A DNA stretch of 28,367 nt from NCBI GenBank assembly GCA_032718475.1, contig JAUCBJ010006009.1, forward strand, positions 1-28,367, written 5' to 3'. This DNA comes from Nemertoderma westbladi. Its lineage: Eukaryota > Xenacoelomorpha > Nemertodermatida > Nemertodermatidae. Of this stretch, positions 10,801 to 19,700 are shown piece by piece; the stretch's first letter is position 1; the number at the start of each line of letters is the position of its first letter. The notes beneath the pieces were generated by a model. That model had not been told where the DNA came from, did not search any database, and saw nothing but the letters and a program-made list of their open reading frames with translations. Made by a program: the position numbers and the translations under genes.

Positions 10801-12594
10801 ACCTTCGGGTAGCAGATAGGAATAGCACCCACCCCTACCTTCGGGTAGCAGATAGGAGTAGCGCCCACCCCTACCTTCGGGTATCAGATAGGAGGAGCGC
10901 CCACCCCTACCTTCGGGTAGCAAATAGGAGTAGCGCCCACCCCTACCCTCGGGTAGCAGATAGGAGTAGCGCCCACCCCTACCTTCAGGTAGCAGATAGG
11001 AGTAGCACCCACCCCTACCTTCGGGTAGCAGATAGGAATAGCACCCACCCCTACCTTCGGGTAGCAGATAGGAATAGCACCCACCCCTACCTTCGGGTAG
11101 CAGATAGGAGTAGCGCCCACCCCTACCTTCGGGTATCAGATAGGAGGAGCGCCCACCCCTACCTTCGGGTAGCAAATAGGAGTAGCGCCCACCCCTACCT
11201 TCGGGTAGCAGATAGGAGTAGCGCCCACCCCTACCTTCGGGTAGCAGATAAGAGTAGCACCCACCCCTACCTTCGGGTAGCAGATAGGAGTAGCGCCCAC
11301 CCCTACCCTCAGGTAGCAGATAGGAGTAGCGCCCACCCCGACCCTCGCCCTCGAATAGCAGATAGGAGTAGCGCCCACCCCTACCCTCGGGTAGCAGATA
11401 GGAGTAGCGCCCACCCCGACCCTCGCCCTCGGGTAGCAGATAGGAGTAGCGCCCACCCCTACCTTCGGGTAGCAGATAGGAGTAGCGCACACCCCTACCT
11501 TCGGGTAGCAGATAGGAGTAGCGCCCACCCCTACCTTCAGGTAGCAGATAGGAGTAGCGCCCACCCCTACCTTCGGGTAGCAGATAAGAGTAGCACCCAC
11601 CCCTACCTTCGGGTAGCAGATAGGAGTAGCGCCCACCCCTACCTTCGGGTAGCAGATAAGAGTAGCACCCACCCCTACCTTCGGGTAGAAGATAGGAGTA
11701 GCGCCCACCCCTATCGTCTGGTTGCAGATAGAAGTAGCGCACACCCCGACCTTCGGGTAGCAGATAGGAGTAGCGCCCACCCCTACCTTTGGGTAGCAGA
11801 TAGGAGTAGCGCCCACCCCTACCCTCGGGTAGCAGATAGGAGTAGCGCCCACCCCTACACTCGGGTAGCAGATAGGAGTAGCGCCCACCCCTACCCTCGG
11901 GTAGCAGATAGGAGTAGCGCCCACCCCTACACTCGGGTAGCAGATAGGAGTAGCGCCCACCCCTACCCTCAGGTAGCAGATAGGAGTAGCGCCCACCCCG
12001 ACCCTCGCCCTCGAATAGCAGATAGGAGTAGCGCCCACCCCTACCCTCGGGTAGCAGATAGGAGTAGCGCCCACCCCGACCCTCGCCCTCGGGTAGCAGA
12101 TAGGAGTAGCGCCCACCCCTACCTTCGGGTAGCAGATAGGAGTAGCGCCCACCCCTACCTTCGGGTAGCAGATAAGAGTAGCACCCACCCCTACCTTCGG
12201 GTAGAAGATAGGAGTAGCGCCCACCCCTATCGTCTGGTTGCAGATAGGAGTAGCGCACACCCCTACCTTCGGGTAGCAGATAGGAGTAGCGCCCACCCCT
12301 ACCTTTGGGTAGCAGATAGGAGTAGCGCCCACCCCTACCCTCGGGTAGCAGATAGGAGTAGCGCCCACCCCTACACTCGGGTAGCAGATAGGAGTAGCGC
12401 CCACCCCTACCCTCAGGTAGCAGATAGGAGTAGCGCCCACCCCGACCCTCGCCCTCGAATAGAAGATAGGAGTAGCGCCCACCCCTACCCTCGGGTAGCA
12501 GATAGGAGTAGCGCCCACCCCGACCCTCGCCCTCGGGTAGCAGATAGGAGTAGCACCTACCCATACCTACGGGTATCATATAGGAGTAGCGCCC
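7852..12594. repeat. 36-bp minisatellite array with 1,848-bp internal duplication
   Basis: About 131 copies of a 36-bp unit (core GCGCCCACCCCTACCTTCGG followed by GTAGCAGATAGGAGTA). A minority of units are 42 bp because of a 6-bp insertion giving GACCCTCGCCCTCG. Each unit holds an inverted repeat, CTACC-TTCG-GGTAG. Bases from about 7858 match those from about 9706 at an offset of 1,848 bp (49 units of 36 plus two of 42) up to about 11565. Further offsets of 660 and 444 bp occur near the right end. On the minus strand one frame is open from 12579 to 7831 (1,582 codons, repeat GRGGRYSYLLPE). A second frame (VGVGATPICYPK) is interrupted by several stops and the third has a stop in nearly every unit. 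I see no start context, splice site or flanking domain for the long frame. Confidence 0.97.
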
Positions 12595-13792
12595 TGTTTG
12601 CGCACTGTTTAGTTTGCTTTTCTAACGTAGATGTATAATTGGGACTGAAACTGGATTTAAATATTGACACATTAAAATAAGATGTTTCATATCTTCAAGA
12701 TAAATTACAAATACACATTATACTCCTTTGAAACTTGAAAGTAACATTTATTCGAAAAAAATGAATTATGGCATCATTATATGACATGATTATTTCCGCT
12801 AATACCGAGTGGCGGAAACACATTAACTGATCGTCGGCTGACTCACACTTGAGAATATATTGTTGATGCCATGTAGCTGGATGATATATATAAGCCATAT
12901 CGTGCTCTAGAATTATGGAAACATCTCTGTTTTCCTAAACCCATCCCTACCCTGCTATCCACACTCTTACAGCTAACGAGTCACGGATATAGCGAGTAGG
13001 ATTAGCCTATTCCTAACCTTCCCTGCCATTTTTTACAATAATTCCCTGACATTTCAAGAAAAAATGTAATTCACTGACTATTGCAGGTTTTCCAGGTGAG
13101 TGGCATGCGCAAAAATAACCTTTGTAGATCTAATGAAACAGCTGATTACTTTGTGGCTTATAGTGCAAGGCCATTGACATTATCGACAGTAACAGCTATA
13201 CTTTAGTTTGGTTTATTGTTAGTATAGCGTCGCTGTGTTATCATTGGATTGTTGGCAATAGACGATTCACTGTTACAACAATGATAACAGTAGCTGCTAG
13301 CACTACCAGCATTTACATAACAGCTGGGTTTAATCGATAACTCAGTAACGCATTCATACAAGCTTACCTCCAGTACTCCGCTTCCTTCTCGAGTACGACA
13401 GATGACAGCCCATAAAATATACTCAGATATTCTACGTAATCGTATGCAAAGAATACTACTAGCTAAGTAGAATATGCAATGAATAATTTCTTCTGATCCT
13501 GAGTTTCACTATGAAGTGAGTTCATTGCGTGGGAAGAGGGAATTAAAGTAAGTAAGTACCTATATTATAAAATAGCTGAAAGTTATCAAAAATCCACCTA
13601 CAGACATAAGTTATAATGATCTAAAATAACAAACAAAAAACTATTCTATATACATTACTAAACCAAAACAAAATATGTAATATCACCCAAAACATACAAC
13701 CCATTAGAAGTTCACCTTGAAAAAAAAATAAGTAAACACTTAAAACAAATCCATTAACTATATTATTATACCTAGTAAACTAATTAGCCAGT

Positions 13793-13818
13793 GTGTATGT
13801 ATGTATGTATGTATGTAT
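13793..13818. repeat. ATGT tetranucleotide microsatellite
   Basis: About six uninterrupted copies of GTAT/ATGT, preceded by GTGTG. Confidence 0.95.
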
Positions 13819-14040
13819 GGCATCACTGTATGATTAATAATATTATTTACACCTAAATATTCGAATATAGAATATTAAAAAATGCACCTAATGTTTAAAT
13901 TATTTTATCATTGAATTAGATTGTTCATTAAAATGTTGAATAGCAAATGAATAAATTAATTAGCCTAGAAATAAATCCACTACCATTGTGTTAAACTCGC
14001 TTACTGTATATGACACACAAATGGAAAATGAAGAAAGGAC

Positions 14041-14056
14041 AAACAACAACAACAAC
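14041..14056. repeat. CAA trinucleotide microsatellite
   Basis: Five copies of CAA (ACAACAACAACAACAAC). Confidence 0.9.
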
Positions 14057-14326
14057 CTAGCTAGAAGTCACAGCCGGATATTGCTAAGGGAAGTGAGATA
14101 TGTTGAATCTGTGTGACTATAACGCATTGTATGGGTTGAGGTTGGGTTGGGTGCATTTCTACTAACTCATTTAACTTGTAAGGAAACATTTTAAAATACA
14201 TTTCACTGGTAGCAGTAACGGTGTCTGGTAACACTCTGTCGTTATTCAGCAGTTAATCAACACAAAGTGAGACTTGCAACCCTCCAACATCGATTCGATA
14301 GGGTTAATATTTTATTTTAGAACGTG

Positions 14327-16183
14327 TTATGGTTTGGTTATGGACTATGGTTCCGGTTTGTGTTATGGTTAGGTTATGGACTATGGTTCCGGTTTGTGTT
14401 TGTGTTATGGTTCGGTTATGGACTATGGTTCCGGTTTGTGTTATGGTTCGGTTATGGACTATGGTTCCGGTTTGTGATATGGTTCGGTTACGGACTTTGG
14501 TTCCGGTTTGTGTTATGGTTGGGTTATGGACTATGGTTCCGGTTTGTGTTATGGTTCGGTTATGGACTATGGTTCCGGTTTGTGTTATGGTTGGGTTATG
14601 GACTATGGCTCCGGTTTGTGTTATGGTTCGGTTATGGACTATGGTTCCGGTTTGTGTTATGGTTGGGTTATGGACTATGGCTCCGGTTTGTGTTATGGTT
14701 CGGTTACGGACTATGGTTCCGGTTTGTGTTTGTGTTATGGTTCGGTTATGGACTATGGTTCCGGTTTGTGTTATGGTTCGGTTATGGACTATGGTTCCGG
14801 TTTGTGATATGGTTCGGTTATGGACTATGGTTCCGGTTTGTGTTATGGTTCGGTTATGGAATATGGTTCCGGTTTGTGTTATGGTTGGGTTATGGACTAT
14901 GGCTCCGGTTTGTGTTATGGTTCGGTTATGGACTATGGTTCCGGTTTGTGTTATGGTTGGGTTATGGACTATGGTTCTGGTTTGTGTTATGGTTCGGTTA
15001 TGGACTATGGTTCCGGTTTGTGTTATGGTTGGGTTATGGACTATGGTTCCGGTTTGTGTTATGGTTCGGTTATGGAATATGGTTCCGGTTTGTGTTATGG
15101 TTGGGTTATGGACTATGGCTCCGGTTTGTGTTATGGTTCGGTTATGGACTATGGTTCCGGTTTGTGTTATGGTTGGGTTATGGACTATGGTTCTGGTTTG
15201 TGTTATGGTTCGGTTATGGACTATGGTTCCGGTTTGTGTTATGGACTATGGCTCCGGTTTGTGTTATGGTTCGGTTATGGACTATGGTTCTGGTTTGTGT
15301 TATGGTTCGGTTATGGACTATGGCTCCGGTTTGTGTTATGGTTCGGTTATGGACTATGGTTCCGGTTTGTGTTATGGTTGGGTTATGAACTATGGCTCCG
15401 GTTTGTGTTATGGTTCGGTTATGGACTATGGTTCTGGTTTGTGTTATGGTTCGGTTATGGACTATGGTTCCGGTTTGTGTTATGGACTATGGCTCCGGTT
15501 TGTGTTATGGTTCGGTTATGGACTATGGTTCTGGTTTGTGTTATGGTTCGGTTATGGACTATGGCTCCGGTTTGTGTTATGGTTCGGTTATGGACTATGG
15601 TTCCGGTTTGTGTTATGGTTGGGTTATGAACTATGGCTCCGGTTTGTGTTATGGTTCGGTTATGGACTATGGCTCCAGTTTGTGATATGGTTCGGTTACG
15701 GACTTTGGTTCCGGTTTGTGTTATGGTTGGGTTATGGACTATGGTTCCGGTTTGTGTTATGGTTCGGTTATGGACTATGGTTCCGGTTTGTGTTATGGTT
15801 GGGTTATGGACTATGGCTCCGGTTTGTGTTATGGTTCGGTTATGGACTATGGTTCCGGATTGTGTTATGTTCGGTTATGGACTATGGTTCCGGTTTGTGT
15901 TATGGTTCGGTTATGGACTATGGCTCCAGTTTGTGATATGGTTCGGTTACGGACTTTGGTTCCGGTTTGTGTTATGGTTGGGTTATGGACTATGGTTCCG
16001 GTTTGTGTTATGGTTCGGTTATGGACTATGGTTTCGGTTTGTGTTATGGTTCGGCTGTGGACTATGGCTCCGGTTTGTGTTATGTTCGGTTATGGACTAT
16101 GGTTCCGGTTTGTGTTATGGTTCGGTTATGGACTAAGGTTCCGGTTTGTGTTATGGTTCGGTTATGGACTATGGTTCCGGTTT
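14327..16183. repeat. Second 36-bp minisatellite array (G/T-rich)
   Basis: About 51 copies of a 36-bp unit with core GGTTCGGTTATGGACTATGG followed by TTCCGGTTTGTGTTAT. It is unrelated in sequence to the 7.85-12.6 kb array. The plus strand is strongly G/T-biased. All three plus frames are open for long stretches (LWFGYGLWFRFV, VMVRLWTMVPVC, CYGSVMDYGSGL). Unlike the other arrays, it carries frame-breaking changes: 11-nt shorter units near 15238 and 15479, and 1-nt deletions near 15868 and 16085. This argues against coding. Higher-order repeats occur at offsets of 330, 216 and 241 bp. It ends about 450 bp downstream of the STARD10 stop codon. Confidence 0.96.
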
Positions 16184-16633
16184 AGATATAGACTTACAGA
16201 GAATATGGCCCACCCCACGCGCCGCAACATCCGACTAACATAAACAATGTGTCTGTTTCTAAGAAAAACTTCCAAATATAGAAAAACTCCCAACTGCCAA
16301 ACAAATACCGGTCTATAAGTAATTTAAGTTAGTGGGGGTGTCGTTATGGTGATGGATGGTGCATATACAATATGGGATGGATCACCGAAGATGATAAAGG
16401 CAATAAAGTAGGGGGAACAGTTGACAACAGAAAGAGAGATAGAGAATCTAACCATGGCATCCCCTCAGTATGTAAAACCAGCAGACAAAGTCCAAGGCCG
16501 CAAGCAATCCGTAAGTAAGTCAGGCACATTATATCCACGACTTGAGTCGCCCATGAAGCACAACACTAATTAATATAGGGTAGTGAAGGATCGACATCCT
16601 ACTATCTCTCCCACTCCTGTCGACTAACCAATC
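16184..16633 (-). other. Presumed STARD10 3' untranslated and downstream sequence
   Basis: About 450 bases between the end of the G/T-rich array and the STARD10 stop codon. On the minus strand this would be 3' UTR, but I find no AATAAA in it. The nearest minus-strand AATAAA in this direction is at about 14311-14316, on the far side of the array. The mRNA 3' end is therefore undetermined. Confidence 0.4.
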
Positions 16634-16747
16634 TCACACACCGTTCTCCACGACACCAAAATCTCTTTCTAATTCTTTATCAACTTCGTCTTCTTCTGCT
16701 ACAGATTCATCCTCCTCTAAGGAATTCAAAGACTCGGCGTGCTCTAC
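16634..16747 (-). CDS. STARD10: STARD10 exon 3, acidic C-terminus and stop
   Basis: 114 nt encoding 37 residues and TGA. It starts VEHAESLNSLEEDESVAEED and ends ENGV. The acceptor TTTATTTAG (AG at 16749-16748) joins in phase 0 to exon 2. VEHAESLNSLEE-DESVAE aligns by eye with the tail of known STARD10 (V-x-H-A-D-S-L-E-N-x-D-E-S). This exon is too short to stand out as an open frame alone. I found it by looking for that motif downstream of the exon 2 donor. Confidence 0.88.
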   Translation of the reverse strand, partial: VEHAESLNSLEEDESVAEEDEVDKELERDFGVVENGV

Positions 16748-19700
16748 CTAAATAAATAAATAAATAGTAGTAGTAGTAGTAGCCTACAGTAGTCGTACAT
16801 TATGTCAAGAGCTAAAGTAATTAACAATATTTTAATCTGATTTTGTTTATAAGAGGACAACGTCATCTGGCTTTGATGGCTGGCGTCCTCCAGGGAGACA
16901 CACTTGCACCATTCTTGCTCAGAATTGTGGTTGACTATGTTCCTCGCATGTCCTTAGATCATTATAATGATGATGGGGTGATGATAACTCCACCTACTGG
17001 CTCCAGAAGTCGAGGAAATCCTGCCAAGTACCTAACTGATCTAGACTTTGCTGATGACTTACGAGTACTCTCAGAATCATTAGAGGGGGCCCAACGGCTA
17101 CTCAGCTCATTAGAACATCCTGCTTCTAGTGTTGGTCTTTTTATTAAGTCCAGAAAGACCAAAATTTTGACAGTTAACTTTGAAAGTCCTCAGCAAGTCT
17201 CTGACCGGATGAGCATAAGCTCGAAGGATGGTATGCTTGAGCATGTGGACGACTTCTGTTACCTGGGATCATGGATCCGGAAGTCAGGTGAGGACCTTCG
17301 AATATGTAAGGGAAAGGAATGGACAGCCTTGAATATGCTTTCCAGGATTTGGAAGTCACCGATAATTAACCGGAAACTTAAGGTCCGATTATTTAGAGCA
17401 GCAATAGTTCCAGTACTCCTCTATGGGAGTCCATGCTGGGCTCTAACTGCTGGCGACACCAAATCTCTGGATGGCACATTCACAATCGAATGCTACGCCG
17501 GGTTCAATGTGTCAAGTACAATGCACACATCTCCAACCGGACACTAGATAACATTGGAGGTGTCTCATTGGTTCCCCCAAGCTTGACACTGGAACAAAGT
17601 CGCCTCCGCTTTGCAGAACATTGCGTTCGCCTTGAGGACCAGCCAGTGCATAATCTTGTACTTTGGCAGCCTCATGGAGTGAATAAGCATGGTGGACAGC
17701 CCATGACTTTCTTGAGACGCACCTTAAAGGATACTGGCCTTGAAGATGCGGATGATCTAGCAAATGTCATGGGTGATAGGGAGTTGTGGCGGTGCAATTT
17801 TGTCGACAAGCCGGCACAGCATTCTTAAAAATGCAGCTGCAATGCAGCATGCCGATCCTAGTAGTTGAACCAGCGCCATTCACAGTTGTGACCTATTAGG
17901 CGACGTCAGGAGCGGTCATAACGGACTCAAGTACCGGTATACCAATTTATATAATTCAATTTAGAAATTAATTGTGAACTAATCAATAGTAACTAATAGT
18001 AAAGTAATTTAATTGCCGAAAAAATCGTAATTCTGACTTGTTAGCGAAGTATAGTAAAATAATTCGGCTTAACTGCCGATTTATAACCTAAAAATAAAAG
18101 TGATCAGTGAAGGTTAAACTCGAGAAAGTGAGAGCAACCTGAAGGTTCCTCTCTCCTGGCAGTTACCTGTACAACTGTAACAACAAATGTACCTAGAGAA
18201 CGAAAAGCTTTGTTCAAGAAACGACTAAAGACACTGAAACAAATAATAAACGCGAGTTCGAAGGTGAAGATTGAAAAACTTAATGTATCTCTTCAGGAAA
18301 TTGATCTTCAGCTATAAACTCTCGCAAACAAGACGATCTATTTGAAGAAAGAGAAGCAGTGAGCAAGATTAAAGTTAACTCGAAATTCTTCTATTCTTAT
18401 GTAAAGAGCAAGAAAAAGAGCAAAGACTCGATTGGTCCTTTTCTGGTAAACAATAAAATCACCCACGATCCTGAAGGGATTTGTGATGCCTGATTTGTGA
18501 CAAACCCAATATACATCGGTGTTTACAAACCCAATATACATCGGTGTTTACAAACCCAATCGCCTCGCTGATCGTATACAACGAAAGTAACACGTTGTCA
18601 AAGAACACATAGTCGAATACCTTGAAAACAAAGATCCATTTAATCCAGGACAAAATGGTTTTCGCAAAGGTCGTTCGTGTCTGTCTCAACTCCTTGAACA
18701 CTATGCTAATATTCTTGAACAACTAACCGACATGATGGAGTTGATGTCGTGATTATATCGTTGGATTATGCAAAAGCATTTGACAAAGTTGACCACGGCG
18801 TTCTTATTCACAAACTTAAAGCTCTCGGTATATCTGGCCAGTTGGTCAATGGATTTGGAATTTTCTTCGCGATCGAGGAGCAGCAAGTCGTAGCGAATGG
18901 AGCTAACTCACAATGGAAACCCATTCTGAGCGGATCGGATATACAAGGATCAGTTCTGTTCCTTGTCATGATCTACGATATCGACAAAAACACAAAGAAT
19001 ATTATCCGTTCATTTGCCGATGATACCAGAGCGATGGCACCACGGAATCCACAAAACAATCACCAAGATCATCTTAATACGATCTATAATTGGACAACTG
19101 AGAACAACAAGCTACTGCATGGTGATAAATTTGAACATCTCAGCCATCATTACAAATCGATTTCAGCTCAATCTTCACTGGAGTATCACTACAAAAACCT
19201 AGACAACGAAAAATATCCAATTACACAAGAAAACATATCACGAAACATGTAAATCTGTGACTGTGAGACAATTGTGCGGATACAAAGGACATTCATCACA
19301 CGAGATTGAATCCTGATGATAACTCTCTTTAATAGCCTTGTACGACCAAAAATGGATATTATCGCCAGTTCTGGAACCCTTACCTAGCGCGTGAGATCAA
19401 CGTGCTAGAGGACATTCAACGGTATATACTTCACAAGAAAAAATTACCTTCCTCCGAGACTGGGAGAGATTAATAATCCTAGAAATATATTCGCTCCAAC
19501 GTAAGCGAGAAAGGTATACCGGTATAATAATGTATATCTGGAAAATCCTAGAAGGAACAGTCCCGAACCCATTGCATAAATACAACCATCCTCGAATTAA
19601 AGCAACAGTCCATGAACGACGAGGAAAACTGTGCCTGATCCCGAGCATTGCATCCCACGGAAGATTAGGAACATTGTCCGACAGCAGCTTCATGGTTCAA

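Larger units (their letters stand above)
12595..14325. other. Non-coding region with microsatellites
   Basis: About 1.7 kb between two minisatellite arrays. It is AT-rich, with an ATGT tetranucleotide run (13793-13818), a CAA run (14041-14056) and G/T-rich repeats near 14130-14152. Short open frames exist but none resembles a known protein. Candidate splice-like motifs at 13095 (plus) and 13370 (minus) have no supporting exon. I see no gene. Confidence 0.6.

Noticed and set aside
1-12594. CRISPR-like regularly spaced repeats
   Set aside because: Units are contiguous with no unique spacers, and the context is a eukaryotic genome.
13080-13102. TTGCAG-GTTTTCCAG-GTGAGT, resembling a 9-nt microexon on the plus strand
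   Set aside because: Good-looking splice motifs occur by chance at this spacing and no neighbouring exons support it.
13370-13425. Minus-strand ATG followed by a CTGGAG|GTAAGC donor-like site
   Set aside because: It gives a 15-codon candidate first exon (MGCHLSYSRRKRSTG), but no acceptor or downstream exon resembling any family was found.
14329-15936. Hydrophobic or aromatic repeat proteins in the G/T-rich array
   Set aside because: 11-nt and 1-nt indels break the frames and all three frames read open, as expected for a stop-free repeat.
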